DNA of 64,000 bases, taken from positions 2,661,001 through 2,725,000 of the forward strand of contig NC_019793.1 of the NCBI RefSeq assembly GCF_000317835.1. Reading direction: 5' to 3'. The position numbers were made by a program, and so were the translations under genes. Positions 29,274-37,311 of the stretch are shown piece after piece (the first letter of the stretch is position 1; every line of letters begins with the position of its first letter). Origin of the DNA: Deinococcus peraridilitoris DSM 19664 (GTDB lineage: Bacteria > Deinococcota > Deinococci > Deinococcales > Deinococcaceae). The notes under the pieces were generated by a model. The model was given only the letters and a program-made list of their open reading frames with translations. It was not told where the DNA came from and ran no database searches.

Positions 29274-29712
29274 GGGACAACTCCTTGGAAGAAAAACGCG
29301 CGGCGCGCATTTTGGTGAGTTCAAGCCTCTGCGCCCGGTCCAGGTTCGCGAGCAACGCTTCTCTGTACTCTGCACCGAGCGGCTCTTCGACTTGAATCAG
29401 TACGTCACCTCGATAAGGCCGTTGCCATTCGACAGCCTCGCCCGCCTTCAGGTGGGTCCACAGCCAGGCTGTCGGCTGCAGAGGCGTGAGAACCACCCGT
29501 GCCACTTGGGCGGCCTGCACAAGCGGCTGATCGAAGAGGTCAAGAGCGGCCATGGAGACCAGCCTGCGCCGACCTTGTCGCAAACCTGTCCAGAACGGCT
29601 GCGCGTCATTCGGCCAGGGAAGCAGGTTCTGGCAGTAAAACACGGCTGTGGGGTCTTCCTCCGGAAAACGGAACTTTCCCAAGAGCTGTTCCTCGGCAAC
29701 CTTGCGTTGCAC
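29266..29712 (-). CDS. Hypothetical protein encoded with PAAR protein
   Basis: Not recognised. A 148-residue acidic/aromatic soluble protein ([20 protein letters not shown], then [19 protein letters not shown]) without signal peptide or membrane segment. It starts with GTG at 29712, 8 nt after the stop of the PAAR-protein gene and preceded by a GAGG box, and ends inside the argC start. Gene order suggests it is a partner of the PAAR protein, for example a cargo, adaptor or immunity protein, but nothing in the sequence proves that. It might equally be an unrelated passenger. Confidence 0.65.
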   Translation of the reverse strand: MQRKVAEEQLLGKFRFPEEDPTAVFYCQNLLPWPNDAQPFWTGLRQGRRRLVSMAALDLFDQPLVQAAQVARVVLTPLQPTAWLWTHLKAGEAVEWQRPYRGDVLIQVEEPLGAEYREALLANLDRAQRLELTKMRAARFSSKELSLE

Positions 29713-29720
29713 CCTCGCCC

Positions 29721-30011
29721 CTATCCGCCGATCATGACATTCGGTGCACCCGCCACGATCACGCCACCGTGCACGGTCGGGTCACCTTGGCGCGCCGCCG
29801 GGCGACCGCCGATCAGCACGGTCGCGGAGCCGGCGACAATCGTGTCGGGGGGCCCGGCACAGACGCATGCGTCACCGGCCACGGCTGCCGGCAGGCCGGA
29901 AATGAGCACGCTGGGCACGCCCGGACCCGAAATCGGGCCGCCGACGTGCGCAACGGTGCCGGTTACCATCGGGCAGGTGTGGAGGTCGGACAGGCGGGCG
30001 GCAGATGGCAT
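29721..30011 (-). CDS. PAAR-domain protein
   Basis: A 96-residue stand-alone PAAR protein. It opens with AARLSDLHTCP and has the repeated beta-hairpins with Val-Leu-Ile-Gly-Gly ends typical of the fold (VLISGLPAA, TVLIGGRPAA, NVMIGG), plus the metal-site His and Cys residues (DLHTC, GDACVC, TVHGG). PAAR proteins form the sharp tip on the VgrG spike of contractile injection systems and phage tails and can carry effectors. No VgrG, sheath, tube or baseplate gene is in the window. A TACGCT box 6 nt before the ATG suggests a separate leaderless promoter inside the arginine cluster. Confidence 0.9.
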   Translation of the reverse strand: MPSAARLSDLHTCPMVTGTVAHVGGPISGPGVPSVLISGLPAAVAGDACVCAGPPDTIVAGSATVLIGGRPAARQGDPTVHGGVIVAGAPNVMIGG

Positions 30012-30017
30012 GTGGTC

Positions 30018-30023
30018 AGCGTA
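30018..30023 (-). promoter_or_regulatory. Leaderless-type -10 box TACGCT of the PAAR gene
   Basis: TACGCT is 6 nt from the ATG at 30011; no SD is present in the short gap behind argF. Confidence 0.5.
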
Positions 30024-30062
30024 CCTCGTTTGTTCTGAGGATAGGGCGAAAGTGGCGGCAAG

Positions 30063-31058
30063 TCACCAGCGTGGAAGCTGCCCACCCAGGATGTGATAGA
30101 GCAGCGCTTTCTGGGCGTGCAGGCGGTTTTCGGCCTGATCGAACACGAAACTCTTGGCATGCTCGGTGGCCTCGGGCACCACTTCCTCGCCGTAGTGTGC
30201 GGGCAGACAGTGCAGAAAGATGCCTTCGGGCGCAATACGTTCGAGCATGTCCGGCGTGACCTGAAAGCCCTGCGAGTAGAACACCCGCTTTTTGCGCTCG
30301 GCTTCGCTTTCCTGGCCCATGCTGATCCACACGTCGGTGTAGAGCACCTGAGCGCCCGTCACGGCCTCGTTCACGTCGTGAGTGAGCCTGACCTCGGCCC
30401 CCGCCTTCAGGGCTTCCATCAGCACCCGACCGTTGGGCTCATGACCGACTGGAGTGCAGACGGTCAGGCTGGCGCCCGTCAGGCGGGCCATTTCGATGTG
30501 GCTGTTGGCGAGGTTGTTGCCGTCACCCAGAAAGGCGATTCTCACACCGCGCGTATCGGGGAAGCGTTCCTCGATGGTCTGGTAGTCTGCCAGCAGCTGC
30601 ACCGGGTGCAGGGCGTCACTGAGACCGTTGATCACCGGAACGCTCGAGCACTCGGCCAGCTCGATCAGCGTGGTCTGCTCGTAGACGCGGCCCATCACGC
30701 CGTCCACCCAGCGCTCCAGGTTGCGGGCCACGTCGGCCACGCGTTCACGGCTGCCCAGCCCGATTTCCTGATTGCTGAGGGTGATGGCGTGTCCGCCCAG
30801 CTGGTACATGCCGACGTCGAAAGTGGTGCGGGTACGCAGCGAGGCTTTCTCGAAAATGAGAGCCAGCGCCAGACCTGCCAGCGGACGCGTGCCGCGCCAC
30901 TCGCCGCGCTTCATGCTGTGTGCGGTATCCAGAACAGTACGCAATTCTCCGGCGCTGAGGTCGAGGCTGGAGAGAAAGTCCCGGCCTTGCAAAATGGGCG
31001 TGGGCAATTCCCCGTGTGGTCCGGGACGGTCAGGGTGAGGAGAAGCCGAAAGCGTCAT
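30063..31058 (-). CDS. argF: Ornithine carbamoyltransferase
   Basis: Joins carbamoyl phosphate and ornithine to give citrulline. The 331-residue enzyme has the carbamoyl-phosphate motif SLRTRTTF (residues 73-80), the HPxQ motif as HPVQ with Val where many OTCases have Cys or Thr, and the ornithine loop HCLPAHYGEEV. It is about 20 residues longer than most at the N-terminus (PHPDRPGPHGELPTP); later starts are possible, but a TATACT box 8 nt before ATG 31058 with no SD favours this start as leaderless. First gene of the minus-strand arginine cluster. Confidence 0.95.
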   Translation of the reverse strand: MTLSASPHPDRPGPHGELPTPILQGRDFLSSLDLSAGELRTVLDTAHSMKRGEWRGTRPLAGLALALIFEKASLRTRTTFDVGMYQLGGHAITLSNQEIGLGSRERVADVARNLERWVDGVMGRVYEQTTLIELAECSSVPVINGLSDALHPVQLLADYQTIEERFPDTRGVRIAFLGDGNNLANSHIEMARLTGASLTVCTPVGHEPNGRVLMEALKAGAEVRLTHDVNEAVTGAQVLYTDVWISMGQESEAERKKRVFYSQGFQVTPDMLERIAPEGIFLHCLPAHYGEEVVPEATEHAKSFVFDQAENRLHAQKALLYHILGGQLPRW

Positions 31059-31066
31059 AGAGAATA

Positions 31067-31072
31067 AGTATA
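31067..31072 (-). promoter_or_regulatory. Leaderless-type -10 box TATACT of argF
   Basis: TATACT, the best -10 match of the set, lies 8 nt before the ATG at 31058, with TTGCAT a plausible -35 box 18 nt further upstream. I see no clear ARG-box operator. Confidence 0.6.
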
Positions 31073-31162
31073 CACACTTGGCGCATCTTCATGCAAAACG
31101 TTCGGACGGACCAAGGAACGACGCCGTGCGCCAAAAGCCAGTTTGCTAGATTAAGGCGTTCT

Positions 31163-32707
31163 ATGCCTCCTTCGTTGCCGCACGATGAATACCAGCGGAT
31201 TCAAGCGCTGGCCCGCTATCAGGTGCTCGATACCCTGCCCGAGGAAGCCTTCGACCGCATCACCCGCCTGGCAGCCCGCGTTCTCGATGTCCCGGTAGCC
31301 ATTGTCAACTTCATCGACGGGCACCGGCAGTGGGGCAAGGCTTGCTACGGCCTGGGGAGCAGTGAGGTGCCCCGCGAGGATTCCTTCTGTGCCTGGGCAA
31401 TCCTCTCCGACGAGGTGATGGTGGTTCCCGATGCCCGAAACGACGGGCGCTTTGCTGACAACCCCATGGTGACCGGCAGGCCCCATGTGCATCTCTATGC
31501 TGGCGCGCCGCTGATCACCCCGGACGGCTATCCCCTGGGCACCCTCTGCGTGACCGACGACCATCCCCGACCTTTTGGTGAACGCGAACGCAGCATTCTG
31601 CAGGACCTCGCTGCCATGGTGATCGACGAACTCGAACTGCGCCTGAAACGCCTGGAGCTGGAGCGAGAAGCGCAAGCTTCGGCTCTGCTGATTCAAAGTT
31701 TGCGGAAAAACACTTCCTACGCCGAAACGCTGCTGGCCGTTTCGACCCTGCTGGAGCTCGACCTGGAGCCGCGTGAAATGACACAACGGGTCGTTGAGCT
31801 CGTTTCGCACGTGACCGAAGCCACTTGGGGCGGCCTGGTTCTCGTCACCGAAAACCAGGCCCAGGTGGTCACCGCCTGGAGCCGCTCGGCCCTCAGTGAA
31901 AACTTCGGACGCATCGTCTCGCAGGGCGTTCCCCGCGGACAGGGTCTGATCTGGCAGGCGCTGGAGCGCGGTGAGGCACTGTATATCGAGCGCTACGCCG
32001 AGCAAACAGGTGCCTTGCCGGCGCTCATCGAGGTCGGAGTGCAGTCGGCGGCATTCGTGCCGCTCGGTGAGGTCGGCGGCGCCACCTTTGTGTTCTGTGG
32101 TGTCCGCCTGACCGGTGCCCAAGGCTGGAGTACCCAGGACCGCGCCCTGATCGAGGCCGCCGCGCGCAGCGTCAGCGTCACCCTGCAGCGCAGCAGGCAC
32201 CTGAGCGAACTCCAGACTGCCGCGCTGACCGACAGCTTCACTGGTCTTGGCAACCGCCGCGCGTTCGAAATGCACGTCGAAACTGCCTTGCAGGGCTACC
32301 CTGCCATCAGCCTGGCCGTCCTCGACATCGACGATATGCGCGGCCTCAACGCCCGCGAAGGGCACGCCCGAGGAGACTTGCTGCTGCGCAGCTTCTCCAA
32401 CGTCCTCGTCACGGCCGTGGACCACGCGGACCGGGTCTATCGCCTCGGCGGCGACGAATTTGCCATTGTCGTGCGCCCGCCGCCCAGCCCGGGGGTGCAG
32501 GATATGGAACAGGACATCGTGCAGCGCCTGGAGCGCATCAGCGAAATCATGGGTCGCACAGGCTTTGAAGGATTCAGCGTGAGTGTGGGGGTGGCCAGTG
32601 CGCCAGCTGAAGGGCGCAGCCTCTCGGCGCTGCTGAGGGTAGCGGATGAGCGGATGTACCGGCAGAAGAGGGAACGGTATGTGCGGCGGGGGGAGAGCGG
32701 TGAGTGA
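31163..32707 (+). CDS. GAF-GAF-GGDEF diguanylate cyclase
   Basis: A 514-residue soluble protein: first GAF domain (about 20-165, beginning LARYQVLDTLPEEAFDRITRL), second GAF domain (about 195-350) and a C-terminal GGDEF domain (about 365-505). The domain has DSFTGLGNRRAFEMH, LDIDDMRGLNAREGHARGD and LGGDEF, so it should synthesise c-di-GMP. The product-inhibition RxxD motif is absent (DHAD at that place). The ATG 31163 is chosen because homology starts there; the SD is weak, and a TAGATT box lies 10 nt upstream. It is divergent from argF. The 3' end runs straight into a copy of the G-rich repeat. Confidence 0.92.
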   Translation: MPPSLPHDEYQRIQALARYQVLDTLPEEAFDRITRLAARVLDVPVAIVNFIDGHRQWGKACYGLGSSEVPREDSFCAWAILSDEVMVVPDARNDGRFADNPMVTGRPHVHLYAGAPLITPDGYPLGTLCVTDDHPRPFGERERSILQDLAAMVIDELELRLKRLELEREAQASALLIQSLRKNTSYAETLLAVSTLLELDLEPREMTQRVVELVSHVTEATWGGLVLVTENQAQVVTAWSRSALSENFGRIVSQGVPRGQGLIWQALERGEALYIERYAEQTGALPALIEVGVQSAAFVPLGEVGGATFVFCGVRLTGAQGWSTQDRALIEAAARSVSVTLQRSRHLSELQTAALTDSFTGLGNRRAFEMHVETALQGYPAISLAVLDIDDMRGLNAREGHARGDLLLRSFSNVLVTAVDHADRVYRLGGDEFAIVVRPPPSPGVQDMEQDIVQRLERISEIMGRTGFEGFSVSVGVASAPAEGRSLSALLRVADERMYRQKRERYVRRGESGE

Positions 32708-32715
32708 TGGGGTGT

Positions 32716-32754
32716 GCTGGGGGTGGGGCAAGGAAACCATAAAAATTTCCACCC
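32716..32754 (+). repeat. Partial copy of the G-rich interspersed repeat
   Basis: From 32716 the sequence GCTGGGGGTGGGGCAAGGAA followed by a CCATAAAAA tail matches the 3' part of the copies at 36775-36876 and 37202-37305. It starts 9 nt after the GGDEF stop codon. The palindromic C-rich half is missing here. Confidence 0.6.
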
Positions 32755-33067
32755 AAACGCTCCTCCCGCACCAGCTCGCCACACCCTCTGCGCCCCCGTT
32801 TACCCCACAACCCACTGCAACACAACCCACTGCAACGAACACCGCCCAAACCGCAGGACCCATTCGCTTCGTAAGCCCATTCGGCCCCGACTGCCAAATC
32901 AAAATTCAGGCCCACGCCGCGACATTGCATAAAATTCCGTTTCTCATCCGTATCAGCAGGACGCTCCTGCCGGGCCCTTGCGTCAAGCAAGAGTAAAGAA
33001 GTATTGGCGTAATTTTGACGGGTACCCTTTGCCGGCGCGTGATACACCTCGCTCAGGAGGTTTTCTC
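32755..33067. other. Intergenic region upstream of the GH15 gene
   Basis: No gene seen. It contains CA-rich sequence with short direct repeats of an ACAACCCACTGCAAC type near 32810-32840, a small inverted repeat CTTGC/GCAAG near 32980, and then the SD AGGAGG (33055-33060) of the next gene. Confidence 0.45.
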
Positions 33068-34885
33068 GTGCCCTACCTGCCCTTGGAAGACTACGGCCTG
33101 ATCGGCGATATGCGTACCAGCGCGTTGATTGGCAAGAATGGCAGTGTCGACTGGATGTGTTACCCCTGTTTCGACAGCCCCAGCATTTTCTGCGCTTTGC
33201 TTGACGACGCCAAAGGTGGGCGTTTCCAGATCGCTCCGGAAGTCGAGGTCTCGTCGACGAGGCAGCTGTATCTGCCTGACAGCAATGTGCTGGTCACCGC
33301 CTTCATGTGCGAACAGGGCATTCTGGAAGTCATCGATTTCATGCCGGTGCCTCCGGAGGCCCGCATCACGCCTGATCGGCCTCTTGGTGTGGGTGGACCG
33401 CCGCCCCGGCTGGTCCGGCTGGTGCGCGCGCTCACGGGGGAGTTGCCGGTGAAGGCGTCCTGCCGACCGGCCTTTGACTATGCCCGGCAACCTCACGCGC
33501 TCGAAGTGCGTGGACGGGACGCCGAGTTCCGCACTCCAGAACTCGCTTTGCGGCTGCGGGCCAGCGTGGACCTCGCAGCAGAGGAAGACGCGGCCGTCGC
33601 CCGCTTCACGCTGCGTCAGGGGGAGGACGTTTCTTTCACGCTGGGCGCACATGACGATCCGGTGCCGGAGAACCTTTCGGCCCTTGAGCGCGATACCCTG
33701 GACTTCTGGCGAAACTGGATCTCGCAGTGCCAGTACACCGGTCGCTGGCGTGAGGCCGTGTGGCGCAGCGCGCTGGCCCTCAAGCTGCTCACCTTCGCGC
33801 CCTCTGGTGCGATCGTGGCGGCGCCGACCACTTCGCTGCCCGAGCACGTTGGTGGAGAGCGCAACTGGGACTACCGCTACATGTGGCCACGCGACGCGGC
33901 CTTCACGGTGTACGCCCTGCTGCGCCTCGGTTTTACTGCCGAGGCCAAGGCTTTCAACGACTTCATCGAAGCCCGTTCGCGCGAAGGCGGCAGTGGTATC
34001 GTGCGGCCCATTTACCGCATCGACGGCGGCAACAGCCTCGATGAGCAGGAACTGCCGCACCTGGAAGGTTACAGAGGTTCGCGTCCCGTGCGCATCGGCA
34101 ACGGCGCACACGGCCAGAAGCAGCTCGACATCTACGGCGAGCTGATCGATGCCATCTACCTCTACAACCGTCATGGGGAACCGCTGTCCTACGACGAATG
34201 GTGCGAGGTGCGCGCCATGCTCGACTGGGTCTGCGAGCACTGGCGTGAAGACGACGACGGCATCTGGGAAGTGCGCAGCGGACAGCAGCCTCACCTGCTC
34301 TCCAAGGTGATGTGCTGGGTGGCACTGGAACGCGGCATCCGCATTGCCAACTACCGTGGGCTGCCCGGTCAGCTTGATCGCTGGCGTGAGGAGCGCGACA
34401 CCATCTACGAGGAAGTCATGTCGCGTGGCTTTGACCCCGAACTCGGCGCCTTCACGCAGGCCTACGACACGAAGTTGATGGACGGCGCCAATCTGCTGCT
34501 GCCGCTTGTCAAGTTTGTCGGACCCCGTGATCCCCGCTGGCTCAGCACCCTGGATCGCAGCCTGGAAAAACTGGCAGTGGGACCGCTCGTGTACCGCTAC
34601 CGGCTGGAGGACGGCGCGGACGACGGCCTGGAAGGTGAGGAAGGGGCTTTTCTGGCGTGCAGCTTCTGGATGGTGGAGTGCCTCGTGCGCGCCGGGCGCC
34701 TGGAAGAAGCCCGCACCAAATTTGAGCAGCTGCTCGCCTTTTCCTCGCCGCTGGGCCTGATGTCCGAAGAGTTCGGGCAAAGCGGATGCCTGCTGGGCAA
34801 CATGCCGCAGGCCCTGTCACACCTGGCCTTGATTTCAGCGGCCTTTCACCTCGACCGGGCGCTGAGCGGACGGAGCATAGGCTGA
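33068..34885 (+). CDS. Glycoside hydrolase family 15 protein (glucoamylase/trehalase type)
   Basis: A 605-residue cytoplasmic GH15 enzyme. It starts with the bacterial GH15 hallmark YGLIGDMRTSALIGKNGSVD and WMCYPCFDSPSIF, and has the catalytic-domain segment RNWDYRYMWPRDAAFTVYAL. The general-acid and base glutamates are expected near EQELPHLEGYRGSRPV and in the late EEFGQSGCLLGNMPQALSH. Relatives hydrolyse trehalose or maltooligosaccharide ends with inversion; which applies here is not clear. The GTG at 33068 is supported by AGGAGG 7 nt upstream. No signal peptide. It converges with uspA, 7 nt apart. Confidence 0.9.
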   Translation: MPYLPLEDYGLIGDMRTSALIGKNGSVDWMCYPCFDSPSIFCALLDDAKGGRFQIAPEVEVSSTRQLYLPDSNVLVTAFMCEQGILEVIDFMPVPPEARITPDRPLGVGGPPPRLVRLVRALTGELPVKASCRPAFDYARQPHALEVRGRDAEFRTPELALRLRASVDLAAEEDAAVARFTLRQGEDVSFTLGAHDDPVPENLSALERDTLDFWRNWISQCQYTGRWREAVWRSALALKLLTFAPSGAIVAAPTTSLPEHVGGERNWDYRYMWPRDAAFTVYALLRLGFTAEAKAFNDFIEARSREGGSGIVRPIYRIDGGNSLDEQELPHLEGYRGSRPVRIGNGAHGQKQLDIYGELIDAIYLYNRHGEPLSYDEWCEVRAMLDWVCEHWREDDDGIWEVRSGQQPHLLSKVMCWVALERGIRIANYRGLPGQLDRWREERDTIYEEVMSRGFDPELGAFTQAYDTKLMDGANLLLPLVKFVGPRDPRWLSTLDRSLEKLAVGPLVYRYRLEDGADDGLEGEEGAFLACSFWMVECLVRAGRLEEARTKFEQLLAFSSPLGLMSEEFGQSGCLLGNMPQALSHLALISAAFHLDRALSGRSIG

Positions 34886-34892
34886 GAAACCT

Positions 34893-35309
34893 CTACAACG
34901 CCCGCACGGTCAACACCGGTACCGGCGAATCCCGCACGATGCGGGTAGCGACCGAACCGAACAGCAGCTGCGACAGGCCGCTCTTCGCACCGGTGCCCAC
35001 CGCGATCAAATCGATCCGGTCGGCGTGCGCCAGCGCGATTTCGGCCGGATCACCGCGCAGCACCTCGCCACCACCCAACTCGGCCAGACGCGTCAGCACC
35101 TCGGCTTCCCAGGCGTCCTGTCGGGCCTCACGTACCCTCGGCGTGCCTCCAATGCCCGCCGAGGGTGTCCGAAAGGCTTCAGACAGGTTGGAAGACTCCA
35201 GTACATGCAGGAGTGTGATGTCGGCCGTCGGGAAGTGGGTCTTCACCGTTTCCAGTGCCCGCAGCGCCGCCTCGGAGAAGTCCATCATCACCAGCACCCG
35301 CTCAAACAT
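34893..35309 (-). CDS. Universal stress protein (UspA family)
   Basis: A 138-residue single Usp domain. The N-terminal VLVMMDFSEAALRAL and the C-terminal nucleotide motif VGTGAKSGLSQLLFGSVATR (the G-2x-G-9x-G-S/T ATP-binding pattern) are both intact, so it is probably an ATP-binding UspA. It acts in the cytoplasm as a stress modulator with unknown partners. The ATG at 35309 follows GGAGGTGCGC and overlaps the end of murE by 8 nt, so it is co-transcribed and probably coupled with murE. Confidence 0.92.
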   Translation of the reverse strand: MFERVLVMMDFSEAALRALETVKTHFPTADITLLHVLESSNLSEAFRTPSAGIGGTPRVREARQDAWEAEVLTRLAELGGGEVLRGDPAEIALAHADRIDLIAVGTGAKSGLSQLLFGSVATRIVRDSPVPVLTVRAL

Positions 35310-36750
35310 GCGCACCTCCCGCCAGGGCTGCCCGGGCCTCTTCAACTTCGTTCCAGGGCAGCAGCACATGGCCACGCTCCAGGGTGTCTTCCGGTCCTTT
35401 ACCGGCCAGCAACACCGTATCACCCGCACGCGCCTGAGACAGCGCCCGCTGAATCGCGTCGCGCCGGTCAGGTACCAGCTCGAAGTTCTGCCTGCCTGCA
35501 GCGCGCGCGCCACGCGCCATTTCAGTCAGGATTTCCTCCAGCGGCGTGTCCCGGTGATCCTCTTCCGTGAAGATCGCCTGATCGGCCAAGGTCGTGGCCA
35601 CGGCGCCCAATGGGGCGCGCTTGGAAGGATCACGCGCTCCACCCGCCGAGCCGATCACCACGATCAGGCGGCCCGCCGTCGTCTGGCGCAAAGCCAGCAG
35701 CGCCTTCTCCAGGCTGGGCGGGGTGTGCGCGAAGTCCACGATGACCCGGCGTGGCCCCCCGGAAACGATCTGCATGCGGCCCGGTACTCCGCCGAACGAC
35801 GCCAGGCCCGCCTGGAGCTGTGCTGCGTCCGCTCCCAGATGTGTCGCTGCCGCCATCGCCCCGAGGGCGTTCTGAACGTTGAAGCGTCCGATCATGGGCA
35901 GCTCCACCCCAAAGTCACCCAGGGGAGACGTCACGCGAAACCGCAGCCCAGCCGCGATTTCCTCGATGCCATGCGCCCGCCAGGTGGCCTCGCTGTCCAC
36001 CCCGTAGGTCGTGTGATCGCCCAGCTTCAACCGCTCGGTCCACGGGTCATCGGCATTGAGCACCGCAAACCGTGCCCGCTCGATCAATTTGCGTTTCTCG
36101 GCAAAGTACGCCTCGACCGTGCCATGGAAATCCAGGTGCTCGCTCGACAAGTGCGTCCACACGCCCACCTCCCACTCCACTGCCCGCAAACGCTCCAGGG
36201 CCAGCGCGTGACTGCTCGCCTCTACCACCGCCGCCTGACCGCCGGCCTCAACGATCTCGCGCAGCGTCGCCTGTACCTGAGGCGCTTCCGGCGTTGTGAA
36301 GTGCGCCGGAAAGTGCCGCAAAAGCCCATCGGGCAGCTGGTAGCCCACGGTGGACAGCAAGCCCGTCTGCAGCCCTGCCGTCCGGAGCAGATGCAGCGTC
36401 AACCAGCTGGTCGTGGTCTTGCCGTCGGTGCCGGTCACACCGACCGTGCGGAGCGTCCGGCTGGGATGCTGCGACAGCTCCGCCGCCAGGTCGGCCAGCG
36501 CAGCCCGCGCGCTTGGCACCTGCAGGTACGGCACGGCGCAGGGCCTAGCGTAGCCCTCGCCCGCCACCGCGACCGCGCCACGCTCCACCACCTGGGCGAT
36601 GAAGTTATGCCCGTCATGCCGCGCGCCCTGAATCGCCACAAACACGTCGCCCGGCTTGACCCACTGCGCGACGTGGGTGACGCCCTCGACTTCGGGGTCG
36701 TGGGGTGGGGAGGGGAGGTGGAGGGCAGCGGCGAGGTGGGAGAGCTTCAC
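35302..36750 (-). CDS. murE: UDP-MurNAc-tripeptide synthetase MurE
   Basis: MurE adds the third stem-peptide residue to UDP-MurNAc-L-Ala-D-Glu in peptidoglycan synthesis. The 482-residue protein has the P-loop GVTGTDGKTTT (104-114), HFTTPEAP, VEASSHAL and HTPPSLEKAL. Where DAP-adding enzymes have DNPR it has EEDHRDTP (396-403). Deinococcus walls carry L-ornithine at this position, so I infer an ornithine-adding enzyme. The GTG start at 36750 lies 6 nt behind a TAGACT box without SD, a leaderless-type start. The coupled uspA follows. Confidence 0.95.
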   Translation of the reverse strand: MKLSHLAAALHLPSPPHDPEVEGVTHVAQWVKPGDVFVAIQGARHDGHNFIAQVVERGAVAVAGEGYARPCAVPYLQVPSARAALADLAAELSQHPSRTLRTVGVTGTDGKTTTSWLTLHLLRTAGLQTGLLSTVGYQLPDGLLRHFPAHFTTPEAPQVQATLREIVEAGGQAAVVEASSHALALERLRAVEWEVGVWTHLSSEHLDFHGTVEAYFAEKRKLIERARFAVLNADDPWTERLKLGDHTTYGVDSEATWRAHGIEEIAAGLRFRVTSPLGDFGVELPMIGRFNVQNALGAMAAATHLGADAAQLQAGLASFGGVPGRMQIVSGGPRRVIVDFAHTPPSLEKALLALRQTTAGRLIVVIGSAGGARDPSKRAPLGAVATTLADQAIFTEEDHRDTPLEEILTEMARGARAAGRQNFELVPDRRDAIQRALSQARAGDTVLLAGKGPEDTLERGHVLLPWNEVEEARAALAGGAHV

Positions 36751-36756
36751 GGGTTG

Positions 36757-36762
36757 AGTCTA
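36757..36762 (-). promoter_or_regulatory. Leaderless-type -10 box TAGACT of murE
   Basis: TAGACT is 6 nt before a GTG start codon, showing that leaderless starts in this genome are not limited to ATG. Confidence 0.55.
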
Positions 36763-36774
36763 ATGCGGAGAAGG

Positions 36775-36876
36775 TGGCGGGGAGGGGTTGTCTTTTTCAG
36801 TTTTCTTGCGTTTGCCCCACCCCCCAGCCCCCTCCCCAGAGGGGAGGGGGAGCAAAGCGCTGCGCTCGGCAGGTTC
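36775..36876. repeat. G-rich interspersed repeat, left copy
   Basis: About 100 bp nearly identical, in inverted orientation, to 37202-37305. It contains a 10-bp perfect hairpin CCCCCTCCCC / GGGGAGGGGG (36828-36850) and, on the minus strand, four runs of at least four G separated by 1-2 nt (36815-36837), a textbook G-quadruplex motif. It ends with a conserved CGCTGCGCTCGGCAGGTTC segment. Confidence 0.8.
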
Positions 36877-37201
36877 CGTTGAAGCGCCGGGTTCCTGGGT
36901 GTTTCTCAAGTGGGTGGTGCCGCCGGGAAGTGGCCGAACACCTTCATGACCCGTGGGGTTGGAGGTCGGGACGGTACGGGGCAAGGCGGGGTGCGCCTGG
37001 AGCCAGGGCATCTTGAACAAGGAGAGCCCACGAAGGGAGCCCACAAAGGTTGACGTGTGACGGACCTTCAGTGTGCTCCGGCCACGCCCGCCCGGCGCAC
37101 ACCAACTTCCCGGACCACCTTCAACGCCTGCTCTGGTGTGGACGCCCAGGTGGGCCGTTGCCGAAAGGTGGCGCAACATCGCCTTGTGGCGCGCTCCACC
37201 T
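36877..37201. other. Core between the inverted G-rich repeats
   Basis: About 325 bp without a credible gene. It contains a 13-bp tandem repeat GAGCCCACRAAGG (37024-37036 and 37037-37049). Open frames here are low-complexity and mostly created by the flanking repeats. No transposase fragment recognised. Confidence 0.5.
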
Positions 37202-37305
37202 GAACCTGCCGAGCGCAGCGCTTCGCTCCCCCTCCCCTCCGGGGAGGGGCTGGGGGTGGGGTAAAGCAAGAAAACGATAAAAAAACAACCCCCACCAAAA
37301 CCTCT
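37202..37305. repeat. G-rich interspersed repeat, right copy (inverted)
   Basis: Inverted partner of 36775-36876, beginning 7 nt past the stop of the deoxynucleoside kinase gene. It has the hairpin CCCCTCCCC / GGGGAGGGG and four adjacent G runs on the plus strand (37241-37261). The repeat continues into a T-rich/A-rich tail with AAGAAAACGATAAAAAAA. Confidence 0.8.
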
Positions 37306-37311
37306 TCACCA

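Noticed and set aside
29721..30011. PAAR protein as evidence of a local type VI secretion or injection locus
   Set aside because: No sheath, tube, VgrG, baseplate or AAA+ gene is in the window.
33053..34780. 575-codon minus-strand open frame over the GH15 gene
   Set aside because: Antisense artefact of a conserved gene.
36775..37305. Inverted repeats considered as a complete insertion sequence or CRISPR
   Set aside because: No transposase frame between them, only two full copies, and no regular spacer pattern.
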